Origin: Rhodobiaceae bacterium UBA7804
GTDB taxonomy: Bacteria > Pseudomonadota > Alphaproteobacteria > Parvibaculales > Parvibaculaceae
Assembly (NCBI GenBank): GCA_002480495.1
Contig: DLCG01000004.1
Location: forward strand, 62,001 to 126,000
DNA length: 64,000 nt
Direction of reading: 5' to 3'
This document shows positions 45,264 to 54,398 of this stretch, one piece after another; position 1 is the stretch's first letter, and each line of letters opens with the position of its first letter. The notes below the pieces were generated by a model. That model saw only the letters and a program-made list of their open reading frames with translations, searched no databases and was not told the origin of the DNA. Made by a program: the position numbers and the translations under genes.

Positions 45264-45921
45264 GCCCGTCGTCGCGCGTCTGTGCGATCCGCTTGTCGTC
45301 CGGCCGCCTCACGGCGGCGGCGAGCACGTTCACCTGCGCGTTTAGATCCTCGGCAAGCGGGTCTATCCGTTCGTCATTCACCGCGACCTCGTAATAGAGG
45401 TGGTTGCCGGTCGCGAGCCCCGTCATGCCGACATAGCCGATCACATCGCCCTTCTTCACGCCCACGCCCGGGCGGATGCCCGGCGCGAAGCCGGAGAGAT
45501 GTGCGTAATAGGTTTCGACGTTTTCGGAGTGTTTGACGGTGATGAGCTTGCCGTAATTGCCGCGCCACTGCGCCATGCCGACAATGCCGTCCTCCGTCGC
45601 ATGGACCGGCGTGCCCTTCGGTGCCGCATAGTCGACGCCCTTGTGGAAACGCTTGTCCTTGAGCACCGGGTGGACGCGCCATCCGAAACCGGAAGTCATC
45701 CGCGCCTTGCTGACGTCGAGTGGATCTCCGAAATGGAGCGGCCTGTCCGGATAGGTGGCCGGCGTCTGCTCGGGGCGGACCAGCGGCACGATGCCCTTCG
45801 CGATCACGAGATCGGCTGAAGAGGCCTGCGCCGGAACTGTGGGGATAAGAAGGAAGGAAAGAGCGAGCAGAACGAGGAGGGAGAACGACGCGCAAAAAGG
45901 AGTGAGGTGTCGTCGTTTCAT
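45247..45921 (-). CDS. Exported M23/LytM-domain protein, possibly degenerate
   Basis: 224 residues with a signal peptide (about 1-33). The LytM fold shows HKGVDY (HxxxD zinc pair) and YYAHLSGF, but the usual HxH motif reads NHLYYEV, with Tyr in place of the second His, a zinc ligand. It may therefore be an inactive LytM activator of amidases, like EnvC or NlpD, rather than an endopeptidase. It is downstream of rlpA-dacF-tmk, which fits cell-wall work. Confidence 0.85.
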   Translation of the reverse strand: MKRRHLTPFCASFSLLVLLALSFLLIPTVPAQASSADLVIAKGIVPLVRPEQTPATYPDRPLHFGDPLDVSKARMTSGFGWRVHPVLKDKRFHKGVDYAAPKGTPVHATEDGIVGMAQWRGNYGKLITVKHSENVETYYAHLSGFAPGIRPGVGVKKGDVIGYVGMTGLATGNHLYYEVAVNDERIDPLAEDLNAQVNVLAAAVRRPDDKRIAQTRDDGLSTAR

Positions 45922-46088
45922 CGGCGATCCTGGTTCTCTGCTGTGGCCGGCGCGGCCGCCGGGTGTGTTCCATCTGAAAAATTGACCGGACTTCTATAGT
46001 CGATGCCATCCGCCCGGGCAAACGGCTTTAACCATGGATAAGTCCGGTTTTTGTGACGTTTCGATGACGTTCGTGTAACGGTCGAGGC

Positions 46089-46736
46089 TCAGAGAGCCAG
46101 TCTTGTCCCCACCTCGGCCCATATGGCAGCCGCCACTTCCACCTCGCTTTTCCCCGCATCGATCACCGCGCAGCGCCCCGGCTCCGCCCTGGCAATATCG
46201 AGAAAGGCACGCCTAAGTGTTTGATGGAACTCGATTTCCATCTTCTCGTAACGGTCCTCTGTCACCCCCGCCTCTGCATCCTCCACGCGTTTTCCCGCCC
46301 TCGCCAGCCCTGCTTCCACGGGAAGATCCAGCATCAGCGTCAGCGCGGGCATGTCCTCCCCGATCACGATTTCGGAAAGCTTTTCAATAACTTGCCGGTC
46401 GAGCCCTTGCGCTGCGCCCTGGTAGGCGCGCGTTGAATCGATGAAGCGATCGCAGATCACCCATTCGCCGCGCTCCAGTGCAGGCCGGATCGTCCGGCTG
46501 AGGTGATCCTCGCGCGCTGCGAAGATCAACAGGGCCTCGGTTCTGGGTGTCCAGCGGTCGGCATCGCCGTCAACAATCAGCTTACGGATTAATTCCGCGC
46601 CTGGCGCGCCGCCGGGCTCCCGCGTGATCGTCACGCGATGCCCCTTCTCCTCGAGTTTCGCTGCGAGAAGCCGCGCCTGTGTGGACTTGCCCGCGCCCTC
46701 GCCGCCTTCGAGTGTGATGAAGCGTTCGCGCGGCAC
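46089..46736 (-). CDS. tmk: Thymidylate kinase
   Basis: 215 residues. P-loop LEGGEGAGKSTQARLLA, REPGG motif and DRFIDSTRAYQG lid region are clear. It phosphorylates dTMP. It starts four bases after the dacF stop. In most alphaproteobacteria holB follows directly; here the M23 gene and the ptx locus intervene. Confidence 0.95.
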   Translation of the reverse strand: MPRERFITLEGGEGAGKSTQARLLAAKLEEKGHRVTITREPGGAPGAELIRKLIVDGDADRWTPRTEALLIFAAREDHLSRTIRPALERGEWVICDRFIDSTRAYQGAAQGLDRQVIEKLSEIVIGEDMPALTLMLDLPVEAGLARAGKRVEDAEAGVTEDRYEKMEIEFHQTLRRAFLDIARAEPGRCAVIDAGKSEVEVAAAIWAEVGTRLAL

Positions 46737-46740
46737 CGTC

Positions 46741-47895
46741 TCAGCTGCCGAGTATCATGTGCTTGAGCGAGTCCATGGCGCGGCCAAAAATGCCCTGCCG
46801 CTCTACGTCTCCGCCAGCAACGAGCGGGAACTCGCGCACCGGCATTTCCGGTGCTTCAACGCGCAGAGTGCCGATCCGCTGTCCGGCATCGACGGGCGCT
46901 GCGATAGGCGTGTCGTAGACGAGCGTCACCTTCATTTCCTTGCGCTGCTCGGGTGACATGATCAGGTCGATATCGGTCTTGCTGACGAGAGGCACCTCAT
47001 CGTAGGTGCCTTGCCATACCGGCGCATTGTCGACAGGCGTGCCAGCGGCAAAAAGCTTGTAATGCTTGAAGGACCGGAACCCCCAGTCGAGCAGGCGCAC
47101 GCTTTCATCCGCGCGGGCCTTCTCGCTCGGCAGTCCGTTGAGCACGAGAATAAGGCGCTGATCCTTGCGTTTTGCGGATGCGACAAGACCGTAGCCCGAA
47201 GCTTCGGTGTGGCCGGTCTTCAATCCGTCCACGGAAGGATCGAGATAAAGCGCAGGGTTTCTGTTGCCCTGCTTGATACCGTTCCAGGTGAAGTCCGTCT
47301 CCTTGAAGATCGGGTAATATTCGGGGAAATCGGCAATGAGATGGCGCGCAAGCACCGCCAGATCATGAGCCGTCATCAGATGATCGGGGTTGGGCCAGCC
47401 GGTGGAGTTCATGAAATGGGAGTTGGTAAGGCCCAGCTCCTTGCCCCGCTCTGTCATCGCCTCCGCAAAGGCGGACTCGGATCCAGATAGAGCCTCTGCC
47501 GTTGCGATGCACGCGTCGTTGCCGGACTGCACGATGATGCCGCGGAGGATCGCGTGAACAGGCACCGTGGAATTGAGTTCAGCGAACATGGTCGAGGAGC
47601 CCGAAGCTGCGCCACCTGCGCGCCAGGCGTGCTCGCTGATCTTGAATTCATCGTCCATCTCAACGCTGCCGTCCCTCAGCGCGTTGAAGAGCATTTCGAG
47701 CGTCATGAGCTTGCTCATGCTCGCGGGGTGCATCTGTTCGTCGGCGTTCTTGCCCCAGAGGATCGTTCCGGTTTCGTAGTCCATCAGGACTGCGTACTCG
47801 GCCTGCGTATCGAAGGCCTCCGCATCGCGCGGTGCGGCGACCAGAAGGCACCACAAGGCAAGAATGAAAACGCTCAAATAGGTCGGATGCTTCAT
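46741..47895 (-). CDS. dacF: D-alanyl-D-alanine carboxypeptidase (PBP5/DacF type)
   Basis: 384 residues from ATG 47895 (GTG 47904 possible). Signal peptide to about residue 28 (AEA-FD). Penicillin-binding motifs SMSK (nucleophilic serine), SGND and KTGHT are intact. The C-terminal domain ends in an amphipathic helix (GRAMDSLKHMI) that would anchor it to the inner membrane. It trims peptidoglycan stem pentapeptides. Second gene of rlpA-dacF-tmk. Confidence 0.94.
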   Translation of the reverse strand: MKHPTYLSVFILALWCLLVAAPRDAEAFDTQAEYAVLMDYETGTILWGKNADEQMHPASMSKLMTLEMLFNALRDGSVEMDDEFKISEHAWRAGGAASGSSTMFAELNSTVPVHAILRGIIVQSGNDACIATAEALSGSESAFAEAMTERGKELGLTNSHFMNSTGWPNPDHLMTAHDLAVLARHLIADFPEYYPIFKETDFTWNGIKQGNRNPALYLDPSVDGLKTGHTEASGYGLVASAKRKDQRLILVLNGLPSEKARADESVRLLDWGFRSFKHYKLFAAGTPVDNAPVWQGTYDEVPLVSKTDIDLIMSPEQRKEMKVTLVYDTPIAAPVDAGQRIGTLRVEAPEMPVREFPLVAGGDVERQGIFGRAMDSLKHMILGS

Positions 47896-47937
47896 TGATC
47901 TCACTTCTGGTTCTCGTCGATTCCGTGGGAACCGGCA

Positions 47938-48939
47938 TCAATCGACGACAATTCGGGCACCTTTGTGACCGTGCGCGATAACATTCTGCAGCGAACTGTC
48001 CGCGGCGGGGACATCGCTTAGCGGACCGACGCGTACCCGGTAATAAGGCGTTCCGTCGATCATCGTCGTCTGAATTTCAACACGCCCGACACCGGCGAGC
48101 GCCTGCCTCACGGCTTCGGCATTCTGAAGGTTCTGGAACGAGCCCGCCTGCACGTAGATGTTGCCGGGACCCGTTACAGGAACCTGCTCGACCGTCGCCT
48201 GGCTGCGCGCTGCCGGTTGATCCGGAATGGGGTCCATGGTTGCGGCGGGCGCGGCCGGAATGTCTGCTGCCGCCGTAGGCGCGGGCAATGCGGTTGTCGA
48301 GACTGAAGCGACGGCCGTCACCGGCGCAGTGCCTGAGACCCGGCGCTCATCTTCGGGAGTGACGACAGGAGGCGCGACGAAGGTCTCCGCTACGCCGCGC
48401 CCGTCGCCTATTCCTCCTTCGAGCGGCGCTCGCCCGACATACTGAACACGAACCTTGGCGGTGCCTTTCTGTTTGAATCCGAGTATCTCGGCCGCCTTCT
48501 TGGACATGTCTATTTCACGTCCGGCCGCAAAGGGACCGCGGTCATTGACCCGGACGACGATGGATTTGCCGTTCTCGAGATTTGTTACGCGGGCGAGTAC
48601 AGGCATGGGCAGCGTCGGATGCGCGGCGGAAATTGCATTCTCGTCGAAAATCTCGCCGTTCGCCGTGCGCTTGCCGTGAAATTGGGGTCCGTACCAGGAA
48701 GCAATACCAGTCGCGTCGTACTTCTCGTTTTCCGCCGGGTAGTACCAGATGCCATTGATTTGGTAAGGATTGCCGACCTTGTAGGTTCCGCCACCCTGCT
48801 TCAGCGGTGCTGACGTTCGGGGTGTACTGGTCGTACCGCATGCGGCGAGGCTGAGAGCGAGCGGCAAGATCGCAGCCAAAAGCACGGCGCGCGGCGTCGC
48901 ATAGCCGCGGCGAACCGTTTCTCTGGGTCTAATAGGCAT
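47938..48939 (-). CDS. rlpA: Lytic transglycosylase lipoprotein RlpA with SPOR domain
   Basis: 333 residues from ATG 48939 (MPIRPRETVRRG). Lipobox LSLAAC-GTT, double-psi beta-barrel domain (ATGIASWYGPQFHGKRTANGE, VRVNDRGPFAAGREIDMS), Ala/Pro/Thr-rich linker, and a C-terminal SPOR domain (YVQAGSFQNLQNAEAVRQAL) that binds denuded septal glycan. Longer upstream starts have no signal. Confidence 0.93.
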   Translation of the reverse strand: MPIRPRETVRRGYATPRAVLLAAILPLALSLAACGTTSTPRTSAPLKQGGGTYKVGNPYQINGIWYYPAENEKYDATGIASWYGPQFHGKRTANGEIFDENAISAAHPTLPMPVLARVTNLENGKSIVVRVNDRGPFAAGREIDMSKKAAEILGFKQKGTAKVRVQYVGRAPLEGGIGDGRGVAETFVAPPVVTPEDERRVSGTAPVTAVASVSTTALPAPTAAADIPAAPAATMDPIPDQPAARSQATVEQVPVTGPGNIYVQAGSFQNLQNAEAVRQALAGVGRVEIQTTMIDGTPYYRVRVGPLSDVPAADSSLQNVIAHGHKGARIVVD

Positions 48940-49129
48940 CGGAAAACCCCGTCCGAGGACTCTGGCTGCCGGATGCGACAGCGAATCACCCCGCGAACTC
49001 AATGAAATCCTTATAATCAGCCACGCCCGCAGCGGCAAGGAGCGGCGCGAACGGGCGATGTTGCGGCACCGCAGGATTGATCCCATCATGCGGCGATAGA
49101 AATACCTCTTTCAAGAGAACTGGATTGCC

Positions 49130-50467
49130 GTGAACGCTGCACTTCCGCCATCCGCCAATGGCTCCCTTACCGAACAACTGGCCGAACTGATCAGGGCAAA
49201 GCCCGTTACCCCTTCCGATCTCGAGGCTGCGGCGCTCTTCACGCTGGATGCGGTCGCGAACAGTCTTGCGGGGCGTCATTCGGCCCCCGGTCAGATCCTT
49301 CTGGAGTGGTGGCGCGCCTCCGTATCCAATGCAAGTCCCGATCCCGGACGGGAAGCGTTTCTGATGGGAGCGCTATGCCACATTCTGGAAACTGACGATC
49401 TTCACAGGGAGTCCGTCGTTCATCCTGGTTGCGTGGTGGTTCCCGCGGCCTGGGCGCTCGCGCGAAAACGTGGCGAGGGCGGCCAGCAGCTTCTCACGGC
49501 AATTCTTCACGGCTTCGAGGCGGCAACGCGAGTCGGCATGGCCGTGGGGGCGGAGCATTATAGAATATGGCACAACACGGCGACCTGCGGTCCTTTCGGT
49601 TCCGCAATGGCGGCAGCGTCATTGCTCGGCCTCGATAAGGCCCAGACTGTTCATGCGCTTGGCAATGCGGGAAGCCAGTCGTCGGGGCTTTGGCAGTTCC
49701 TCGAAACCGGTGCCATGACCAAGCATCTGCATGCGGGGCATGCGGCTGAAGCCGGCATAAGGGCGGCGGAGCTCGCTGCTTTTGGGTTTACCGCCCCCCC
49801 CGCCATTCTCGAAGGTGAGAAGGGTTTTTTCCGGGCGGCATGCCCGGATGCCGATCCGGCCGCTGTCACGCGAAACCCCCACGCGGATTGGCAGCTCACG
49901 CGAACCTCGATCAAACCTTGGCCGTCCTGCCGCCACACCCATCCGGTTATCGATGCCGCCGAGGAGTTGAGAAAGAGAGTGATCGAAAGCGGCAAGAGTC
50001 CTGAAGATATTCTGGAAGTGGAGGTCGCGACCTATCGCGCCGCTCTCGATGTCTGCAACCGCCCTCATGCAAGCAGCGACTATGAAGCGAAGTTTTCGCT
50101 GCAGCATGCCGTTTCCGCCGCGCTGCTTCTGCCCTGCGTGGATTTCGAGGCTTTCGGGGCAGAAGCGCGAGAACGCTGCGCCGGTCTTGCCGCGCGGGTC
50201 AAGGTACAGGTAGCTGATCCTTGGGCGAGGGATTATCCGGGCTCATGGGGAGGACAGGTGCGGCTGACACTCTCGGATGGTACTCGAGAGGTTGCCGATC
50301 GGGTCAACGCCAAGGGCGATCCCGAGGCACCGCTCAGCCGTGACGAGATGATCGCGAAGGCGGACATGTTGCTCCGGCACGGAAATGTGCCGGACCCTGC
50401 TTCCATCATAGAAGCGATCCTCAACCTGCCTTCGGAAGGAGCCCTGCCCCGGTTGGACTTTGCCTGA
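49130..50467 (+). CDS. MmgE/PrpD-family protein
   Basis: 445 residues. The fold includes 2-methylcitrate dehydratase and cis-aconitate decarboxylase. HPGCVVVPAAWALA, HGFEAATRVG and KPWPSCRHTHPVIDA are family motifs. No prpB, prpC or acnD is nearby, so a methylcitrate-cycle role is not supported; an aconitate- or itaconate-like substrate is possible. The start is GTG 49130, with CAAGAGAACTGG upstream giving only a weak ribosome site. Confidence 0.85.
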   Translation: MNAALPPSANGSLTEQLAELIRAKPVTPSDLEAAALFTLDAVANSLAGRHSAPGQILLEWWRASVSNASPDPGREAFLMGALCHILETDDLHRESVVHPGCVVVPAAWALARKRGEGGQQLLTAILHGFEAATRVGMAVGAEHYRIWHNTATCGPFGSAMAAASLLGLDKAQTVHALGNAGSQSSGLWQFLETGAMTKHLHAGHAAEAGIRAAELAAFGFTAPPAILEGEKGFFRAACPDADPAAVTRNPHADWQLTRTSIKPWPSCRHTHPVIDAAEELRKRVIESGKSPEDILEVEVATYRAALDVCNRPHASSDYEAKFSLQHAVSAALLLPCVDFEAFGAEARERCAGLAARVKVQVADPWARDYPGSWGGQVRLTLSDGTREVADRVNAKGDPEAPLSRDEMIAKADMLLRHGNVPDPASIIEAILNLPSEGALPRLDFA

Positions 50468-50488
50468 AGTCCTATCGGGACCTGAGTC

Positions 50489-50827
50489 CTATCCCGCGTT
50501 TTCCAGCATCGGCTTGATGAAGCTCAAATAGGCCTGACCGAAGAAACCGATCAGGAATGGCAGCCAGATCCAGGCCGTCCGCCAGCGAAGTTTCATTTTC
50601 TTCTTTGCTTCGGGGGCGGACGATGTGCTGGCTGCGACAGCCGCGGCTCCGGCTGAAGGGGCCGGTTCGGTTGCAGGTGCCGGAGCAGGCTGAGCAGCGG
50701 CTGAGGCCTCTTCCAGGGCCAGTGCCCGGGAAGTCTTACGCTCCTGAATGAACTGATAGACCATAAAAATGCCGAGCAGCATGATGATGCTCAGCGGAAT
50801 CCACGGCGACGTCAAATCAACCGGCAC
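50489..50827 (-). CDS. Small membrane protein with Ala/Pro linker
   Basis: 112 residues from GTG 50827, which has GGGGGGAG about eight bases upstream. An N-terminal membrane helix (LSIIMLLGIFMVYQFI), a Lys/Arg-rich stretch, a long Ala/Pro/Glu linker and a second helix near the C-terminus (WIWLPFLIGFFGQAYLSFI). I do not recognise a family. It lies downstream of the exported-protein genes at 51007 and 51867, 179 bases after the first. Confidence 0.6.
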   Translation of the reverse strand: MPVDLTSPWIPLSIIMLLGIFMVYQFIQERKTSRALALEEASAAAQPAPAPATEPAPSAGAAAVAASTSSAPEAKKKMKLRWRTAWIWLPFLIGFFGQAYLSFIKPMLENAG

Positions 50828-51006
50828 AACGACACTCCCCCCAAAACAACTCCCGCGGCATTTCTGCCGTCTTTTGTGCCATTTTGGCAAGCTCTGCCGA
50901 CACTTGCAAAAGAGAATTCACGTTAACCATACGGATTTCGGCGAAGTACTCTTTCGTGCCGTAGAAAAGGCACACCATTTCAAGCAGAACTTGAAGAAAT
51001 GCGAGA

Positions 51007-51852
51007 TCAGGGCTGCAGGGGAAAGGCGCCAATGAGGCGCGGCTCACGCAGTTCTGCAGGTTTGTGCGCACCGCCTCCGAAAACGAGCTTGATAAATTGA
51101 CCGGAGGCCTGCTTCCCTTCGATGTCCAGACGCCCGACAGAAACAAGCCACCCCCCATCGTAGAGAGTTTGCGCGGGAAGGTAACGGCCCTGAGTTCCCT
51201 TGGAGATCGAGGACATCAATAGCGAGAGTACGGCGTCGGCTTCCACCTCCTCCGTGAGGCATGCGAAGACGAAATAGTCGCCCCCGGACGCACCAGGCAC
51301 AACTGCGTTGGAACGTACCCACTCCAGAAGCGAGGCATGATCCGTCATGCGGGTCAGCAGGTCACTGGGGACGGTCTTTGCGGGAACATAATAAAGCTCG
51401 GATTCCGGAGATGCGGGGAAGACGGGAGCTGCCTTCGCGCTCTCGATGAGGATACCAGAGGGATAGATGGCATATTCGGCGACAATCCCCGCCGTAGCAC
51501 GTCGCCCGAGACCATCCATGAAGATGAGCGTGAAGTCGCTGCGCATCTTCGCGGGCCCAACCTCGATAAGGGCGGATTCGAGCATCGCAATACTTGCGAC
51601 GGCAAAGCCTTCATAGGAGAGCGTTCCGAACATGGTGAGACCGGATAGCGCTTCTTCTGTCATGAAAACCGGCAGTGCTTCATCCGGCTCTTCGCCGCGG
51701 AGAACGGTCGCGACTTGTCCGACAACAAGCGTCATGTCTGGCGGCAGCTGATCGAGCCCCAGGACTTCTACGGAAGAATTCTCGGCTCGAGCTGGCGCGG
51801 CGGCAGCCATGCAGAAAGCAACGACGATCGACAGGAACCATGTAAACCGCAT
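51007..51852 (-). CDS. Exported protein of unknown function
   Basis: 281 residues. Signal peptide to about residue 23 (ARA-EN). The rest is a mixed alpha/beta soluble protein without low complexity; I recognise no family motif. It begins 14 bases after the stop of the 768-residue exported protein, so the two almost certainly share an operon and may work together in the envelope. Confidence 0.7.
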   Translation of the reverse strand: MRFTWFLSIVVAFCMAAAAPARAENSSVEVLGLDQLPPDMTLVVGQVATVLRGEEPDEALPVFMTEEALSGLTMFGTLSYEGFAVASIAMLESALIEVGPAKMRSDFTLIFMDGLGRRATAGIVAEYAIYPSGILIESAKAAPVFPASPESELYYVPAKTVPSDLLTRMTDHASLLEWVRSNAVVPGASGGDYFVFACLTEEVEADAVLSLLMSSISKGTQGRYLPAQTLYDGGWLVSVGRLDIEGKQASGQFIKLVFGGGAHKPAELREPRLIGAFPLQP

Positions 51853-51866
51853 TTAGCCAGCCTCCC

Positions 51867-54173
51867 CTACACTGCCGGAATTTTCTGTGACGGCACAGGA
51901 GATGCTGCATTGGGCACCTTCTCACCGCCTGAAATTTTCTGGGAAACCTTTCCCTTCAGCAGCTTGCCAACATAGTCGGAGACTTTTTCCTTACCGGCTT
52001 CGTAGACCTTCTCGGCGGCGGAACTCATCATCTCGCTACCTGCAGCGCCAGGATCCGCCGCGATTTTCTCGAAGCTCTTTGTCGCTTCATCGAGTCTTTT
52101 GCTTGCAGCTTCTGAAACACCGCCGACAACACCTTTGGCCTCTCCCGAACCGTCCGCGCCGGTTGCGGCTTTGGCACTGTCACCGAGGAAGTTCTTTATC
52201 GGGTCGCCTATGGCGTCCTTGGCACCTTCCTTAACGCCTTCGGCCGTGCTCTTGCCGATCTCTCGTCCGACTTTCTTGCCGATCACGCGGCCTTTTTTGT
52301 CTCCTACCGCTTCGCCGACCTTCCCTGCGCCATCGGTAAGGAAGCCCACCACCTGCTTTTCAAGCGTGTCGCGATTGCTTTTCCCACCGGAATTCTGGGT
52401 TAGGGAGCCAAGGGAACCGCCGACCTTGTCGGTGACCTTGTCGCCAATGAAACCGCCGATCTTGTCCGTACCCGTGTCGATCAGCATGCCGATCAAGGCG
52501 TCCTTCTGGTTACCGGTCGACCCAAGGTTCTCGCCATAGGAGTCGGCAAGCTCATAGGCTTTCTGCAGACCTTCACCCCAGGTCTTGACCGGCCCTTTGC
52601 CATACTCTGCGAGATAGTCCGCAGTCTGACTTCCAACCCATTTCACGGCCTCAAGTCCGGCCTCGATATTTTCGATGTCGTTCGCTCGCGCCGTTTCGTC
52701 ATCGATGAACGCCTGGCGGACATCGGCCAGCTGGGTCAGCTGATCCTTGCGGTCCTTGACCTTGAGCTCATTGAGTTTGCTCACCTGCTCAGGCGTGAAC
52801 TCATCGGCTATGTTGCCGATCTCTCGGACCGGTAGCGCGGTGTCGGGATCGATAATCTCCCATCTTCCCTTGTCCTTGCCGCCAACCAGGTTCGGCGGCA
52901 CGATCTTGCCTATGACATTGCCCTTTTCATCCACGACGATGCGGTCGTCGCGCACTGTGAGCTGAGTGCCGGAAGGTTCGTTCGGTCCGCTGCCGGTCGA
53001 AGCACCGGGTGACAACTTGGCCGGCGGATTGTCCGAACCCGGGAGAGGCGGCACGCCCTTCCCTCCGGGGCTGACATCGCTTCCGGCCGGGCCGGGAACG
53101 ACGGCTGCTCCGCCTGCGGCACCACCGTTGCCGCCGGACCCGCTGCTAGCACCGGGTCCGCCGGGGGGCGGCGATCCTGCGGAGTCCTTTCCTCCACCAC
53201 CGGGAATGGGGGGAGAGGCCGGCTTGCCGCCGCCGCTATCGCTAGCCTTGCCGTCGTTTCCGCCGCCACCAACTGGTCCGGCACTCGGAGGGAGAACAGC
53301 CGAGCCGCCGCCTCCATCTGAGGAATCGCTGCCACCGGAACTTCCGCCTCCCGCTCCGGGGGCAGGATTGGAGGATTGCCCGCTGCCCGAATTGCTGCCG
53401 GAAGAAGACCCGGCTGGCGGTTTGGCGGCCACAGCCGTGTTCCCGCCACCGCCCGAGGACACAATATTGCCGGCGAGTTTGATTTCGTCGTCCGTCCGGT
53501 CATAGACGACAGTAACGGTGCCTGCCATCTCTCTGGCCGTGGCAGGGGGAACGCCCAACGACGACAATATTCTGGCCTCGCCATCCGCGATGACGCGGGT
53601 TTCCGCGCGGCTGAGCGCCGTCGCAAAGGCCGCATCATCGCACATGCAAGTGCGCGCATATTCCTGCTTGAAGGCCCGGGCGAGATCCGTTGCCCCGGAA
53701 CTTTGCAGGCTGTCGAGGGTGGATGCGAGTGGGCCTGAATTCGATCTCAACATTGCTTCGAGTTGCGCAATCTGATCCGAAGGAAGACCTTCGGCACGCG
53801 CCTGCTTGATAAGCATATCGACGAGTTGATCGCCGCTGAACCCGGTTCCCAGCGCAACGTCGAGCCCCATTTCCTTGAAGAGCGCGGCGAGTTCCTCATC
53901 GGAAAGCGAACCGAAATCGCTCCATGTATCGACCTCCTCTGCCAGCGATGCTGCAACAGGCGGCATCCTGGATGCACTGGAGAGAGGCGATGCCGATTTG
54001 AGTATCTGTTGCTGCTGGATTTGCTGCTGGATACCCGTAGGCGGTTTGGGCGGAGTCGAGGGAGGCCTAGGGCTGGGGCCATGCCCATGCCCATATGGCG
54101 CTCCGAAAGCAGAACCGACAGCAAAGAACGCCGCAAAAATCAGCCCGGCGAATAAGGAGTATCGGATTTCCAT
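51867..54173 (-). CDS. Large exported Gly/Ser/Pro-rich protein of unknown function
   Basis: 768 residues. Signal peptide 1-24 (AFG-APY), His/Pro/Gln-rich stretch (26-60 with QQQIQQQQ), a helical region (75-235) with a Cys-Met-Cys (176-178), a long Gly/Ser/Pro low-complexity linker (238-400), a small beta-rich segment (403-455), a helical/coiled part (458-550), and a C-terminal half rich in Gly-Lys zipper-like repeats (GDKVTDKVGG, GRVIGKKVGREIG, 570-690). It resembles the passenger of a surface system more than an enzyme. It is divergent from the beta-barrel gene at 54399. No family recognised. Confidence 0.7.
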   Translation of the reverse strand: MEIRYSLFAGLIFAAFFAVGSAFGAPYGHGHGPSPRPPSTPPKPPTGIQQQIQQQQILKSASPLSSASRMPPVAASLAEEVDTWSDFGSLSDEELAALFKEMGLDVALGTGFSGDQLVDMLIKQARAEGLPSDQIAQLEAMLRSNSGPLASTLDSLQSSGATDLARAFKQEYARTCMCDDAAFATALSRAETRVIADGEARILSSLGVPPATAREMAGTVTVVYDRTDDEIKLAGNIVSSGGGGNTAVAAKPPAGSSSGSNSGSGQSSNPAPGAGGGSSGGSDSSDGGGGSAVLPPSAGPVGGGGNDGKASDSGGGKPASPPIPGGGGKDSAGSPPPGGPGASSGSGGNGGAAGGAAVVPGPAGSDVSPGGKGVPPLPGSDNPPAKLSPGASTGSGPNEPSGTQLTVRDDRIVVDEKGNVIGKIVPPNLVGGKDKGRWEIIDPDTALPVREIGNIADEFTPEQVSKLNELKVKDRKDQLTQLADVRQAFIDDETARANDIENIEAGLEAVKWVGSQTADYLAEYGKGPVKTWGEGLQKAYELADSYGENLGSTGNQKDALIGMLIDTGTDKIGGFIGDKVTDKVGGSLGSLTQNSGGKSNRDTLEKQVVGFLTDGAGKVGEAVGDKKGRVIGKKVGREIGKSTAEGVKEGAKDAIGDPIKNFLGDSAKAATGADGSGEAKGVVGGVSEAASKRLDEATKSFEKIAADPGAAGSEMMSSAAEKVYEAGKEKVSDYVGKLLKGKVSQKISGGEKVPNAASPVPSQKIPAV

Positions 54174-54398
54174 CTGCTTCCCCGAAGTTGCTTCGTCAAA
54201 ACCAGCCGACTTCCTTCAGTTACTAAAAGTGACGGGGCATTTGCGAGAACGCATACGGCTTATGTCTTTAGTGATATGTCCTCCGAACTATGACCAATGC
54301 GGAATTGCGCCCGCTGTTACAGCGCCCATAAAGGATAAGCGGTGATTGCCGGATTCGGCCGGACGCCGCCGACAATAGCCGTATGGGGGACCTTTCCG
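54174..54398. promoter_or_regulatory. Divergent control region between the large exported protein and the beta-barrel gene
   Basis: 225 bases with no gene. Contains facing half-sites ACTAAA (54222-54227) and TTTAGT (54267-54272), extended to 7 of 10 matching bases, which could be a shared operator. The barrel gene has GGGGGA eight bases before its ATG. Confidence 0.35.

Noticed and set aside
49130..50467. 2-methylcitrate dehydratase PrpD of the methylcitrate cycle
   Set aside because: prpB and prpC are absent nearby; only the broader MmgE/PrpD family can be supported.
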